Positions 9,086 to 17,829 are shown, counted from the stretch's first letter. The stretch: 64,000 nucleotides of DNA from Candidatus Thalassolituus haligoni (GCF_041222825.1 NZ_CP139482.1:2952001-3016000); one strand, 5' to 3'. A program made the numbers and translations. Notes: a model not told the origin generated them from the letters alone.

Positions 9086-9385
9086 ATGTGGTACGCCATT
9101 ATCAGCCAGGACGTCGCCAACAGTCTCGATCAACGTCTGTCGGCCCGTCCTGCGCATTTAAAACGCCTGCAAACTCTGTCCGCCGAGGGTCGTCTGCTGG
9201 TCGCTGGCCCCCATCCTGCCATTGATAGCGAAGATCCCGGCAGCGAAGGATTTACCGGCAGCCTGGTGATTGCCGAATTCAACTCACTGCAAGATGCCCA
9301 GCGCTGGGCCGATACCGACCCCTATATCGACGCCGGTGTGTATCAGCAGGTCATCGTAAAACCGTTCAAGAAAGTGTTGCCATAA
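9086..9385 (+). CDS. yciI: YciI family protein
   Basis: YciI proteins are small ferredoxin-like-fold enzymes of unsettled function, with a His-Asp dyad proposed as catalytic. The protein (99 residues) shows [13 protein letters not shown], the conserved [11 protein letters not shown] with its His, LLVAGPHPA and the [13 protein letters not shown] region with an Asp-Pro-Tyr. It follows yciB by 3 bp, the same order as in E. coli. Confidence 0.9.
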   Translation: MWYAIISQDVANSLDQRLSARPAHLKRLQTLSAEGRLLVAGPHPAIDSEDPGSEGFTGSLVIAEFNSLQDAQRWADTDPYIDAGVYQQVIVKPFKKVLP

Positions 9386-9407
9386 GGCAGCCTGCAAGGA
9401 GTAAGAC

Positions 9408-10127
9408 GTGAAGCTGTTAACGCAACTGGGTTTATGCCTGATCATCGCCACAGGCACTACCGGCGCCCTGGCCGAACAAACGGCCGAAGGTGATCGCTAT
9501 GTTGCCGTATCCTCCGGTGAAAAGCGCTATGTCACCGACACCCTGTGGCTGCAATTGCGCTCCGGCCCCACCGCCCAGCACCGGATTATTCAGGCGCTGA
9601 AAAGTGGCGAGCATCTGCTACTGCTGGGCGAAAATGCCGACGCCGGTTATTCACTCGTTCGTACCGACAAGGGTAATGAAGGCTGGGTTCTGACCCGCTA
9701 CCTCGACAACGAGCCGACCGCCCGTGAGCATCTGGTGCTGGCCAACCGCGAGCTGGAAAAAGCCCGCGCTGAACTTTCAACCGCCACCGAACGCTTGCAA
9801 GCGCTGGAAAGCGAAGTCAAAGGCTTGCGTTCAGAACGCAGCACTCTGGAACAAAAAACAGAAAAAGCCACCCAGGAACTGAGCAGCATCCGCGAAGTAT
9901 CATCCGGCGCACTGGCCCTGGATGAAAAAGCCCGCAAGCTGTCTACCCGCAATCAGGAGCTGGAAATCCAGCTCGAAGCCATGAGTGCAGAAAACGCGCA
10001 ATTACGCGATGACCGCGACCTCAATCGCCTGATCTACGGCGGTGGTCTGGTCTTTCTCGGCATTCTGGCCGGGCTGATACTGCCCGCCCTGCGAGGTGGC
10101 CGCAAACACACCAGCGGTTGGTCCTGA
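9408..10127 (+). CDS. SH3-domain membrane protein with coiled coil (YgiM-like)
   Basis: The 239-residue protein has an N-terminal signal peptide (cleavage predicted after TGALA, residues 18-22). A bacterial SH3 domain follows at about 35-98, with WLQLRSGPTAQHRII and EGWVLTRYL. Residues 105-205 form a long heptad-rich coiled coil. One membrane segment near 212-230 (LIYGGGLVFLGILAGLILPAL) precedes a basic tail. This is the layout of E. coli YgiM and its relatives, membrane-anchored periplasmic proteins whose role is not established. Start is GTG at 9408 behind AAGGAG. It is probably cotranscribed with yciI (22 bp gap). Confidence 0.85.
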   Translation: MKLLTQLGLCLIIATGTTGALAEQTAEGDRYVAVSSGEKRYVTDTLWLQLRSGPTAQHRIIQALKSGEHLLLLGENADAGYSLVRTDKGNEGWVLTRYLDNEPTAREHLVLANRELEKARAELSTATERLQALESEVKGLRSERSTLEQKTEKATQELSSIREVSSGALALDEKARKLSTRNQELEIQLEAMSAENAQLRDDRDLNRLIYGGGLVFLGILAGLILPALRGGRKHTSGWS

Positions 10128-10216
10128 TAGCCGCCAAACACACCCGTTGCTCCGGCTACACACCTTGGCCGGAGCGACACGACAGGCCTTAGCCCATTCC
10201 CTGTGGAGATATTCCG

Positions 10217-10786
10217 ATGTACCGCCGTTTTTTACTGAAACAGCTGCTGGCCCTGAGTGCCGCACTGATGTTGTCATCCGCCTGGGCAGATCCCACTACC
10301 GAAGACTTGGTTCCAATTCGCCTGACCACCAATATGGGGATCATTGAGCTGGTACTGGATCGCAGCAAGGCGCCGTTGTCGGTGGACAACTTTCTTACTT
10401 ATGTGGCCAGCGGTCATTACAACCAGACCCTGTTTCACCGGGTCATTGGTGATTTTATGATTCAGGGTGGTGGTTACACTACCGATATGCGCCAGCGGGC
10501 AACCTTGCCGCCCATCGCCAATGAAGCCAAAAACGGTCTTAAAAACGTTCGGGGAAGCATTGCCATGGCCCGCCGTGGCGATCCCGATAGCGCCACCAGC
10601 CAGTTTTTTATCAACCTGAAAGACAACGGCTTTCTGGATCACGGCAGCCGTGACTTTGGTTACGCCGTGTTCGGGCGCGTCACCGCTGGCATGGACGTGG
10701 TTGATGCCATAGGCAAGGTTGAAACGCTGCCGGGCGACAAACCCAAAGAGCCCGTCATCCTGATCAGTGTGGAACAGATTCAGTAA
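10217..10786 (+). CDS. ppiA: Periplasmic peptidyl-prolyl cis-trans isomerase (cyclophilin)
   Basis: Cyclophilins speed cis-trans isomerisation at proline bonds. A signal peptide is evident in the first 24 residues (ending SSAWA), so the enzyme acts in the periplasm. The cyclophilin core shows [29 protein letters not shown] with the catalytic Arg in [28 protein letters not shown] and FGYAVFGRV. Length is 189 residues, as for E. coli PpiA (190). GGAG lies nine bases before the ATG. It ends at a strong terminator. Confidence 0.9.
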   Translation: MYRRFLLKQLLALSAALMLSSAWADPTTEDLVPIRLTTNMGIIELVLDRSKAPLSVDNFLTYVASGHYNQTLFHRVIGDFMIQGGGYTTDMRQRATLPPIANEAKNGLKNVRGSIAMARRGDPDSATSQFFINLKDNGFLDHGSRDFGYAVFGRVTAGMDVVDAIGKVETLPGDKPKEPVILISVEQIQ

Positions 10787-10811
10787 CTTTCGCTAATCCT
10801 TTCATCACCAT

Positions 10812-10839
10812 CCGGTACTGCCAGCCAGTACCGGTTTTT
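10812..10839 (+). terminator. Rho-independent terminator after ppiA
   Basis: CCGGTACTG and CAGTACCGG form a perfect 9-bp stem with a five-base loop, followed at once by TTTTT. It lies 26 bp after the cyclophilin stop codon, so it should end the yciB-ppiA transcript. mnmC then needs its own promoter or read-through. Confidence 0.85.
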
Positions 10840-10878
10840 GCTACCATCAGCGCCCCGCTCCCAGTACCCGGAAAACCC

Positions 10879-13011
10879 GTGGCCGAAACAACTTCCCGCA
10901 GCAACGGCTCAAACAATACGCCGCACCGTACCCACTCACGGCCCGGCCCGTTACCTCCTTTGACACCCCCGGAGATCACCTGGCAAAACGACGTACTGCC
11001 GGTATCCAGTCAGTTTGACGATCCTTATTTTTCCTTGCACGACGGTCTGGCAGAGAGTCGCTACGTCTTTCTGCAGCACAACCAGCTGCCGCACCGCTGG
11101 GCCAGCTGGCGTGGGCCATTTTGTATTGTTGAAACCGGGTTTGGCACCGGACTGAATTTTCTCACCACCTGGCAAGCCTTCCAGCAACAGCCAAACAATG
11201 ATTGCTGGTTACATGTCACCAGCATTGAAAAATACCCGCTATCCCGCCAGCAGCTCTCCAGAGCACTGGCACTGTGGCCGGAGCTGGCGGAGTTGACCAC
11301 ACAATTACTGACGCAATATCCCGACGCCATCACCGGTTTTCACAGTCTTTGCTGGCCGGAGCAGCGAGTGCAGTTGACGCTGATACTGGATGATGTTGTC
11401 GATGCTTTGGCCGAGCTTTCCGGGCCGGTACATGCCTGGTATCTGGATGGATTTGCCCCGGCTAACAACCCGGAGATGTGGCAGCCAGATCTGTTCAAGC
11501 AGATTCGACGCCTAAGCCGACGCCATCCGCAACTGACATGCGCGACCACACTGGCGACCTTTACCGCCGCCAGTGTGGTGCGCCGAGGGCTGCAAGGGGC
11601 AGGCTTTAACGTCTACAAACCCAAAGGCTATAACGGCAAACGGGAAATGTTGGCAGCCACCTATAAAGCCAGTATTGGCCCAGAGCAGCCACCAGAAGCC
11701 AATTCACAGCCTTGGATGACGCCCTCATTACCAACCCCGATGTCCCTCTCTGATAGCAGCGCTGCAGCGGTTATCATCGTAGGTGCCGGGCTGGCAGGTG
11801 CAACCACCGCCAGAGCACTGGCCGAGCGCGGTATCAAGGTGCAAGTTATCGATCAATCAGGTATCGCCACCGGCGCTTCCGGCAACCCTCAGGGAGGGCT
11901 GTACGTCAAACTCGCAGCCAACAACCAGGCGACCCATACCGAATTCTATCTGCACGCTTATCTCACCAGTTTGCGCTGGATGAATCGTCTGTTTGAGCCG
12001 TCCGCAGATGGGGTCTGGAATGCTTGTGGCGTCTTGCAACTGGCCTGGTCTGCGGCTGAACAACAGCGCCAGCAGAAATTTCTCGACCGCCTCCATTACC
12101 CAGCATCCTTGATTCAGCCGGTATCCGCTGCACAAGCCAGTGTGCTGGCTGGTAGTTCACAGCAACAAGGGGGGCTGTTCTTCCCTGCGGCTGGCTGGGT
12201 CAGCCCGGCTGATTTGTGCCACCGGCTGTTGGATCACTCACTGATCGACGTCCAGATCGCTAATGTCAGTTCCATAGCACAACTCACCAACAAGCACTGG
12301 CAATTACAACTCGATACAACAACAGATACAGCAGGAACAACGTCCAGCAGCCAGACCACCCAACAGCTGGTGATCGCCACCGCCGCTGCCACCCAACAGT
12401 TGCTACCTGATACCTACCTGCCAATCAAATCCATTCGCGGCCAACTGACTTACCTCGATGCAGCACAAAGCCCGCCACTGAAAACCGTACTGTGTGGTCG
12501 CAGCTATATGGCACCACCAAGGGAAGGACAACTGGTATTGGGCGCAACCTATCACCAGAATGATCCGGACAAGACACTGCGCGAGCAAGATCATCAAACC
12601 AACCTGGGCCACTTGCAGGACTTTGGCGATTTATGGGGTACGCTGGCCAGTAAAGCCAGTACACACAACCTGGTGGTCGGCGGCCGTACCAGTTTTCGCT
12701 GTACCACCCCCGACTACCTGCCAATGGCTGGCCCAGTCGTGGACACTGATCGTTTTATCCACTGTTACGCCCCCATGATCAAAAATGCCCGACAGATACC
12801 GGCTCGCAAGGCACCGCTACTGGAAGGACTCTGGATCAATCTGGGGCATGGTTCTCGCGGGCTGGCATCAGCGCCTTTATGCGCAGAGCTGCTGGCTTGC
12901 CAAATAACAGGCTCTGCGCTTCCGGTCAGCAACCGTGTGGCAGAAGCCTTGTGGCCAGGACGATTTTTGTTAAGAGACATGATTCGGCGCAAATTACCGA
13001 TCAAGCGGTGA
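10879..13011 (+). CDS. mnmC: Bifunctional tRNA mnm5s2U34 biosynthesis protein MnmC
   Basis: MnmC completes 5-methylaminomethyl-2-thiouridine at the wobble base of several tRNAs. The N-terminal methyltransferase (about residues 30-260) uses SAM and shows VETGFGTGLNFLTTW and the DGFAPANNPEMW motif. The C-terminal FAD-dependent oxidoreductase (about 290-700) removes the carboxymethyl group and begins with the dinucleotide fold IIVGAGLAGATTARALAERG. The order methyltransferase then oxidoreductase and the 710-residue length fit the fused enterobacterial/pseudomonad enzyme. The start is GTG with only a weak GGAAA upstream; a later start inside the first 30 non-conserved residues is possible. Confidence 0.93.
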   Translation: MAETTSRSNGSNNTPHRTHSRPGPLPPLTPPEITWQNDVLPVSSQFDDPYFSLHDGLAESRYVFLQHNQLPHRWASWRGPFCIVETGFGTGLNFLTTWQAFQQQPNNDCWLHVTSIEKYPLSRQQLSRALALWPELAELTTQLLTQYPDAITGFHSLCWPEQRVQLTLILDDVVDALAELSGPVHAWYLDGFAPANNPEMWQPDLFKQIRRLSRRHPQLTCATTLATFTAASVVRRGLQGAGFNVYKPKGYNGKREMLAATYKASIGPEQPPEANSQPWMTPSLPTPMSLSDSSAAAVIIVGAGLAGATTARALAERGIKVQVIDQSGIATGASGNPQGGLYVKLAANNQATHTEFYLHAYLTSLRWMNRLFEPSADGVWNACGVLQLAWSAAEQQRQQKFLDRLHYPASLIQPVSAAQASVLAGSSQQQGGLFFPAAGWVSPADLCHRLLDHSLIDVQIANVSSIAQLTNKHWQLQLDTTTDTAGTTSSSQTTQQLVIATAAATQQLLPDTYLPIKSIRGQLTYLDAAQSPPLKTVLCGRSYMAPPREGQLVLGATYHQNDPDKTLREQDHQTNLGHLQDFGDLWGTLASKASTHNLVVGGRTSFRCTTPDYLPMAGPVVDTDRFIHCYAPMIKNARQIPARKAPLLEGLWINLGHGSRGLASAPLCAELLACQITGSALPVSNRVAEALWPGRFLLRDMIRRKLPIKR

Positions 13012-13082
13012 CGCACAACGCCAAACGCGGCATTAACAACAGAGAACAACAGAGGGAAAGGAAAAAATTAGCGACCGCTGGC

Positions 13083-13283
13083 TTAAACCACTCGTTTGAG
13101 CACCACCTTGCGTCGCTCTGCGGTTTCCCTGGCCCTTTCTGAATCTTCCCGAATCTTGCGCATCGAAGCCGACAACTCGGCACAGCAGGCACGAATGTCA
13201 GCCAACTGCTCTTTCATGGCGTCGATATCCTCAACGGCATCTGCGACTCGACGGCGCAGACGTTGTACCCGAATGTCAGTCAT
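13083..13283 (-). CDS. Small coiled-coil protein of unknown function
   Basis: This 66-residue protein is not recognised. It starts MTDIRVQRLRRRV and is almost wholly charged heptad repeats, which predicts a single long helix or coiled coil, with a Cys-Cys pair near the middle. It is considered real because AGGAGG lies eight bases before the ATG, which is a near-ideal ribosome-binding site. It follows the yheU-like gene on the same strand after 70 bp. Confidence 0.65.
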   Translation of the reverse strand: MTDIRVQRLRRRVADAVEDIDAMKEQLADIRACCAELSASMRKIREDSERARETAERRKVVLKRVV

Positions 13284-13353
13284 GGCTTCAGCCTCCTGAG
13301 GTGTATTGGCATACGGTCAGATCAACGTCCATGCAGATCAGGATTTGATCAGA

Positions 13354-13608
13354 TTATTTTCTGACCAGAGCAATGTGGCAGCTATTTTCGATCGGGTCAA
13401 ATAACAACCGTACCTTGCCGGATTCAAGCTGCCCCATGACATGTTGCTTCTTGTCGGCCAGGCTGAATTCCACATCGCCATAATCCGTACCTTCGCGCAG
13501 CACAAATTCAGCCAGAATGTCATCCAGCGCCTCAGCGCTCAAACGATTCCAGGGTATTTCGAGCACCCCGTGTTCCGGGGCGTCTTCTTGCGGATAATCA
13601 GAAGGCAA
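13354..13608 (-). CDS. yheU: YheU family (UPF0270) protein
   Basis: The protein carries the family signature IPWNRLSAEALDDILAEF followed by VLREGTDYGDVE, which matches E. coli YheU (about 72 residues). Function is unknown. Start is TTG at 13608 with GGGAGG six bases upstream, giving 84 residues. That start lies inside the end of the upstream gene (11-bp overlap), which suggests translational coupling. The N-terminal 15 residues before the conserved part are extra compared with E. coli. Confidence 0.82.
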   Translation of the reverse strand: MPSDYPQEDAPEHGVLEIPWNRLSAEALDDILAEFVLREGTDYGDVEFSLADKKQHVMGQLESGKVRLLFDPIENSCHIALVRK

Positions 13609-14131
13609 AACCGGCCTCCCTTTCCCATTCGCAACTCATGCGCAGTTCAGCATCAGAAGGTATATGGCCGCGATCCGCCTGCCAGCTAAACGTGTGCTTG
13701 CCCGACAATTCGGTTTCCAGATGTACGGTTGCCGATACCCAGAACATCGATTTCAACAGGGACTCAAACTGCCGTAGCCAGGTCTCCCATTCGTACTCAA
13801 CCGCCCGATAAGAGGCTGCAAAATGGATAATCTGGGTTTGATAGGTGCCATTCAGCAGGTGTTGCCCCGGCATGGCAAACATCTCCCGACATAATAAAGA
13901 CCAATCATCATCCACTCCCAGAGGCAAACTCTGCAACGCCGCCCAGTTAGTGCGCCGCTCATTCTGGGCAATCACCTCCCGAGTACTGGGGCTATGACGA
14001 ATAACGCCATACACAATGGATTCCTGATCGAAATGGTTCACGGGTCTGTCCTGAAGGCTCGATACCGCAATCATAAACAAAACCGCAACAGCGGCAAGCG
14101 TCTGACGCGTATTGCGCGTACTGATAGCCAT
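13598..14131 (-). CDS. Hypothetical exported protein
   Basis: The family is not recognised. The 177 residues start with a basic stretch and a hydrophobic segment (TLAAVAVLFMIAVSSL, residues 11-26), consistent with a signal peptide or anchor. The rest is soluble, with several Trp residues and no visible catalytic motif. The gene overlaps the start of yheU. Two bases before the start codon lies the end of a MITE-like element, so the native upstream region has been replaced and no ribosome-binding site is evident. The gene may be silenced, or driven from within the element. Confidence 0.6.
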   Translation of the reverse strand: MAISTRNTRQTLAAVAVLFMIAVSSLQDRPVNHFDQESIVYGVIRHSPSTREVIAQNERRTNWAALQSLPLGVDDDWSLLCREMFAMPGQHLLNGTYQTQIIHFAASYRAVEYEWETWLRQFESLLKSMFWVSATVHLETELSGKHTFSWQADRGHIPSDAELRMSCEWEREAGFAF

Positions 14132-14133
14132 AA

Positions 14134-14398
14134 GGGGGCATCTATTTAATCCTGCACGGCTCTGCGCGAGTGTTGCCGGTGATCAGGGCAAGGCGGCGAA
14201 TGCAGCGAAATGACGCGTCCTTTTCACATTCGTCAACACCGCACTGGACGGCGACAACCCGCGCCCTGCGGGGGCTGCCGGATGATCTCGACTCTGTGTC
14301 GCCGACGTTTGACTTGACCCGTCAGGCCTGCAAGTCGGCTTCGTGATTCGAAACCCTCTGGTAGCCCAGAGTGAGCACCGGATTAAATAGATGTCCCC
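14134..14398. mobile_element. MITE-like element, GGGGACATCTATTTAATCC ends, full-length copy
   Basis: The 265-bp segment is bounded by inverted repeats: GGGGGCATCTATTTAATCC at 14134-14152 and GGATTAAATAGATGTCCCC at 14380-14398, 18 of 19 matching. A second copy lies in the opposite orientation at 30274-30432, with a near-identical core but about 105 bp missing internally. No open frame of note is present. Ends of this type resemble the short inverted repeats that accompany transposase-linked repetitive elements in gammaproteobacteria, but the mobilising enzyme is not identified here. The left end abuts the start codon of the gene at 14131. Confidence 0.8.
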
Positions 14399-14480
14399 AT
14401 AACCACGTTATTGCGATGTTCATCAGCGGGCGGCCATGCGATTGCTGTCACAAAATCCGCAACAAGTACCAACCAAGCCA

Positions 14481-14522
14481 CGTGTTTTAGCTGCCGTGTT
14501 TTAACTGCCGTGTTTTAACTGC
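14481..14522. repeat. Tandem repeat, 3 x 14 bp
   Basis: Three adjacent copies of CGTGTTTTAACTGC occur; the first has G in place of A at one position. The array is non-coding. Confidence 0.85.
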
Positions 14523-14597
14523 AAGGGTGCCAACGGCATTCACTCAAGCGGAAATCATCATTTGACCCAGGGATCCTCCCTTGCCAAGGGATCACTC

Positions 14598-14653
14598 ATC
14601 ACACCAAACAGGTCACACCAAACGGGTCACACCAAACGGGTCACACCAAACAG
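14598..14653. repeat. Tandem repeat, 4 x 14 bp
   Basis: Four adjacent copies of GTCACACCAAACGG occur, with single changes in the first and last copies. The unit length is the same as in the unrelated array 75 bp upstream. Units are contiguous without spacers, so this is not a CRISPR. Confidence 0.9.
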
Positions 14654-14665
14654 GCTGCGTAGCAG

Positions 14666-14740
14666 GCTCGCAGGATGCCAATAGCCGAAGGCGTATTGCA
14701 TCAAAATGTCTTTTTAATCACCACGACGATTTATTGGCTT
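14666..14740. repeat. Dispersed repeat sharing a 22-bp core, copy 1
   Basis: GCTCGCAGGATGCCAATAGC followed by CG (14666-14687) is identical to 28267-28288. Downstream, AATCACCACGACG is also shared in broken form with the other copy. Both copies lie at the 3' end of a minus-strand gene. In the second copy CCAATAGCC pairs with a GGCTATTTG end, suggesting a small palindromic element. Confidence 0.6.
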
Positions 14741-14748
14741 GGCAACAA

Positions 14749-15915
14749 TCAATCCAGCCGCTTCTTAAACCTCACCGAGGCAAACAGCAACCCGACCACG
14801 GTAAATGCCAGCAACCACAGCATATCAAAGGTCTGTCCGGTCAGGCTGGCACCTCTCAGCACAATGCCACGAATCAGCCGCATAAAATGCGTGGCAGGCA
14901 GGGCTTCGGCAATCCATTGTGCCGGTTCCGGCATGGCATCGTAGGGGAACATAAAGCCGGATAATAAGATTGACGGCATTAAAATAAATACCGTCATCTG
15001 CATCGCCTGTAACTGCGTTTTGGTTATCGTGGAAATGACCAGGCCAATGGTCAGGCTGGCACTGATAAACAGCAACGCAGCCATCATCAGAGTGAGCAGT
15101 CCACCGCGTACCGGAACAGAAAACACCAGGTGTCCGATGCCAAGAATAATGCCGACCTGTATAAGTCCCACCAGGATATAAGGAATCACCTTGCCAACCA
15201 TTAATTCCAGAGTGTGTACCGGCGTGGTGATCAGAAATTCCATGTTGCCGTGCTCCCGTTCACGCACGATGGCGGCAGAGGTAAACATAATCATGGTCAT
15301 GGTCAGAATAATGGCCAGCATTCCCGGTACGATATTCACCGCGCTGCGTTGTTCCGGGTTAAAATATTGCACCAGTTCAAAGTGGGGTACCGGCAGTGTA
15401 TAAGCCTGATTGCTCAGTTCATTAAACGGCATATTACGTAAAGCCCGCAGGCTGGCGCTGATCATGGTATCTGAACCATCAACCAACCATTGACCCACGG
15501 CTTGCAGCGGATTATCCGGCCCGTAGTGGATGCGTGTGTTGCCGGGAAAATCCGGCTGGCTGAGCAGGCGTCTGCTCATATCGGCCGGCAGGTAGAGTAC
15601 GGCTTTGACTTCCCCCTGGGTGATGGCCTGTTCCGCCTCGGCCAACGAATGATAAACACGGCGGAAATTAACCGCCTGTGACGCTTCCAGCGCCTGCACC
15701 AGGTAGCGGCTGTAACTGGACTGGCTGAGATCCAGTAAACCGGCCTGAACATGGCGCACATCGGTATTGATGGCATAGCCGAATAACATCAGCTGCATCA
15801 GCGGAATCATCACAATCATGCCGAAGGTCATGCGGTCGCGTGACAGTTGCCGCAGTTCTTTGCTGACGATAGCCCAGGTTCGCAACAGGCTGAGGCGTAC
15901 TGAATCAGCCCACAT
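14749..15915 (-). CDS. ABC-2 type transporter permease (YbhR/YbhS-like)
   Basis: This inner-membrane subunit belongs to an efflux ABC transporter. After a cytoplasmic start (RTWAIVSKELRQLSRDR) comes one membrane span (MIVMIPLMQLMLFGYAI), a large external domain of about 150 residues, and five C-terminal spans, ending LLFASVRFKKRLD. This is the ABC-2/DrrB layout of E. coli YbhR and YbhS. The start is ATG at 15915, inside the end of the ATPase gene (11-bp overlap), giving 388 residues; an upstream extension is open but lacks homology. It is the last gene of the tetR-hlyD-ATPase-permease operon. Only one permease is present, whereas the E. coli system has two. Confidence 0.87.
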   Translation of the reverse strand: MWADSVRLSLLRTWAIVSKELRQLSRDRMTFGMIVMIPLMQLMLFGYAINTDVRHVQAGLLDLSQSSYSRYLVQALEASQAVNFRRVYHSLAEAEQAITQGEVKAVLYLPADMSRRLLSQPDFPGNTRIHYGPDNPLQAVGQWLVDGSDTMISASLRALRNMPFNELSNQAYTLPVPHFELVQYFNPEQRSAVNIVPGMLAIILTMTMIMFTSAAIVREREHGNMEFLITTPVHTLELMVGKVIPYILVGLIQVGIILGIGHLVFSVPVRGGLLTLMMAALLFISASLTIGLVISTITKTQLQAMQMTVFILMPSILLSGFMFPYDAMPEPAQWIAEALPATHFMRLIRGIVLRGASLTGQTFDMLWLLAFTVVGLLFASVRFKKRLD

Positions 15916-16867
15916 GACGGCCCCCGGTAGCCACAACAAATACGTCTTCCAGACTGGGGCGTACCTGTTCCAGTGGCCGTTGTCCGGTCCATTGCGCCAA
16001 CCACTGCAACGGAGCATCAACATCATTATCGACCAGTACCCGTAAACGGGTGCCGAGCTGGGCAGCGGAAACGATTTGTTTATGTTGCAGCAGCTGTTGT
16101 TTTAATTCACGTAAATCCTCGCCGCCGACTTCAATGACCTGGGCACCCATGGTCTGCATCAATTGTTGCGGCGACCCGTCAGCACGTTTAACGCCGTGCT
16201 CCAAAATCGCCAGCGCATGGCAGCGTTCAGCTTCGTCCATATAGTGAGTGGAAACCAGAATCGTGGTGCCGTTATAGCTGAGGTCGAACAAGTGCTCCCA
16301 GAATTCGCGCCGGTTTTCCGGATCAACCGCGGAAGTAGGTTCGTCAAGAAACAGCATATCCGGGTAATGCAGGGTCGCAGCCGCCAGTGCCAGACGTTGT
16401 CTCTGACCACCACTGAGAGACCCGGCCAGCTGTTTTTTATGTGCATCCAGTTCGTACAGCGCGATCAGTTCGCTGACCCGAGCGCGACGGCGTCGACTGC
16501 CAAAGCCGTATATCTCGCCGACAAAATTGAGGTTCTCAAACACACTCAAATTATCGTACAGCGAGAATTTCTGCGTCATATAGCCAATATGCGGGCGCAG
16601 GGATTCAGCCTGTTGCGGCAGCTGTCGTCCAAGTACCTGAATATCGCCTTCGGTCGGACTGAGTAAACCAGTCAACATGCGGATCGAGGTGGATTTACCA
16701 CAGCCGTTGGGGCCCAGAAAACCGTAAATACTGCCCGTTGGAATACTCAAGTCAAGGTGATCTACCGCAACCGCGTCGCCAAAAGTGCGTGTCATCTGGT
16801 GGGTTTCGATCGCCAGATCGGCAACCGGTGCAGTTGCATACGTTGCGGCGGAGCGGGCTATGGTCAT
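15905..16867 (-). CDS. ABC transporter ATP-binding protein (YbhF-like)
   Basis: This is the ATPase of the efflux transporter. The Walker A motif is GPNGCGKST in GSIYGFLGPNGCGKSTSIRM, the signature is LSGGQRQRLALAAA, and Walker B with the catalytic Glu is MLFLDEPTSAVDP. The switch His is in ILVSTHYMDEAERC. A single nucleotide-binding domain is present in 320 residues, about half the size of E. coli YbhF, which has two. Its start overlaps the hlyD stop by 4 bp. Confidence 0.92.
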   Translation of the reverse strand: MTIARSAATYATAPVADLAIETHQMTRTFGDAVAVDHLDLSIPTGSIYGFLGPNGCGKSTSIRMLTGLLSPTEGDIQVLGRQLPQQAESLRPHIGYMTQKFSLYDNLSVFENLNFVGEIYGFGSRRRRARVSELIALYELDAHKKQLAGSLSGGQRQRLALAAATLHYPDMLFLDEPTSAVDPENRREFWEHLFDLSYNGTTILVSTHYMDEAERCHALAILEHGVKRADGSPQQLMQTMGAQVIEVGGEDLRELKQQLLQHKQIVSAAQLGTRLRVLVDNDVDAPLQWLAQWTGQRPLEQVRPSLEDVFVVATGGRHVG

Positions 16868-17829
16868 GGCAACACCACTTCCAGTGTGCGACCGCTTGGC
16901 AGTGTTTCGATTTGCTGCAAAGCTTCGCCCTCAAACACGATATCGGTGAGATACATTAATGCTGCACGGTCACGTTCGTTGAGTGCGTAATAGGGCGTAA
17001 ATGCCGGTTGCGAACGGATACTGCGGATAACACCGTCAAGCGGCTGTGCCAGACCATCTATCTGAACACTGACATGGCTGCCGGGCATTAAACCGGTCAG
17101 CCGATTCTGCGGCAGATACACTCTGGCATAAGGCGTACTACGGCTCAGCAGGGTAACAAGAATACTGCCGGCGCTGATGCGATCGCCGCGATGCCAGGGC
17201 AGAATATCCACCACACTATCGGCAGGAGCCTGCAGCGTTAATTCCTGTAATGAACGCCGGGCGTTATCTAACTGCGCCTGAGCGGTAGCGACAGCTGCAC
17301 GGGCTTGAGCCAGCTGCTCCGGGCGGGTGCCATTGGTCAGTTCACGTTGCTGCTGCAGTGCCTGATCCAGTGCTGCGCTGGCGCTGTCCCGACGGGCAGT
17401 AGCGCTATCAACGTCGGCTTGTCCGGTCAGATTCTGCTGCCGCAATGCTGTTGCCCGCTGCCATTGTTGTTGTGCCTCCAGCAGGCTGGCGTTGGCACCT
17501 TCCACGCGGGCCTGGGCACTGGCAAGTTCTTCCTGCCGAGCACCATTCGTCCGTTCACTCAGATAGGCGTTTGCCTGATCCAGCTGTGCCTGTTGCACAC
17601 GAACACTGGCTTCCGCATGGGTGCTGTCCAGACTTAACAACACCTCACCGGCACGAACCACTTGCCCTTCGTGAACGCGAATATCCGTAATGATTTCGCT
17701 AGCGGGTGCGGTAAGGGTAAGGCGCTCCCGCTCCAGAGTACCCATCGCCCGGCCACTGTCGTCGGAACTGCAGCCGTTGAGGAGCAAGCCCCCCAGACAG
17801 GCCAACATAAGTGCGAGATGGCGCATCAT
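16864..17829 (-). CDS. HlyD-family periplasmic adaptor lipoprotein (YbhG-like)
   Basis: This membrane fusion protein probably links the ABC transporter to an outer-membrane channel. The signal peptide ends with the lipobox LLNGC (Cys20), so it is lipid-anchored. The order is a first lipoyl half-motif (VHEGQVVRAGEVLLSLDST), a long Ala/Gln-rich coiled-coil hairpin (about residues 75-200), the second lipoyl half (LTLQAPADSVVDIL) and a beta-barrel region. YbhG and EmrA-like proteins share this layout. Start codons ATG-ATG overlap the tetR stop. The exported substrate is unknown; E. coli YbhFSR-G handles cationic antibiotics and chloramphenicol-like drugs. Confidence 0.88.
   Translation of the reverse strand: MMRHLALMLACLGGLLLNGCSSDDSGRAMGTLERERLTLTAPASEIITDIRVHEGQVVRAGEVLLSLDSTHAEASVRVQQAQLDQANAYLSERTNGARQEELASAQARVEGANASLLEAQQQWQRATALRQQNLTGQADVDSATARRDSASAALDQALQQQRELTNGTRPEQLAQARAAVATAQAQLDNARRSLQELTLQAPADSVVDILPWHRGDRISAGSILVTLLSRSTPYARVYLPQNRLTGLMPGSHVSVQIDGLAQPLDGVIRSIRSQPAFTPYYALNERDRAALMYLTDIVFEGEALQQIETLPSGRTLEVVLP

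Larger units (their letters stand above)
14399..14748. other. Repeat-rich gap before the ABC permease
   Basis: No gene is supported. The region holds two separate tandem arrays with a 14-bp unit (14481-14522 and 14598-14653) and a dispersed 22-bp repeat core at 14666-14687. Open frames here are made from the tandem repeats and are not credible. The minus-strand permease gene ends at the right border. Confidence 0.7.

Noticed and set aside
13083..13608. Toxin-antitoxin pair made of the small coiled-coil gene and its neighbour
   Set aside because: The neighbour is a YheU-family protein, which is not a known toxin, and the two are 70 bp apart with separate ribosome-binding sites.
14481..14653. 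Possible CRISPR array
   Set aside because: Units are contiguous 14-mers without spacers, and no cas genes are present.
14581..14964. Plus-strand open frame rich in HTKR/HQTG repeats
   Set aside because: It is produced by the 14-bp tandem repeats and then runs antisense through the ABC permease gene.
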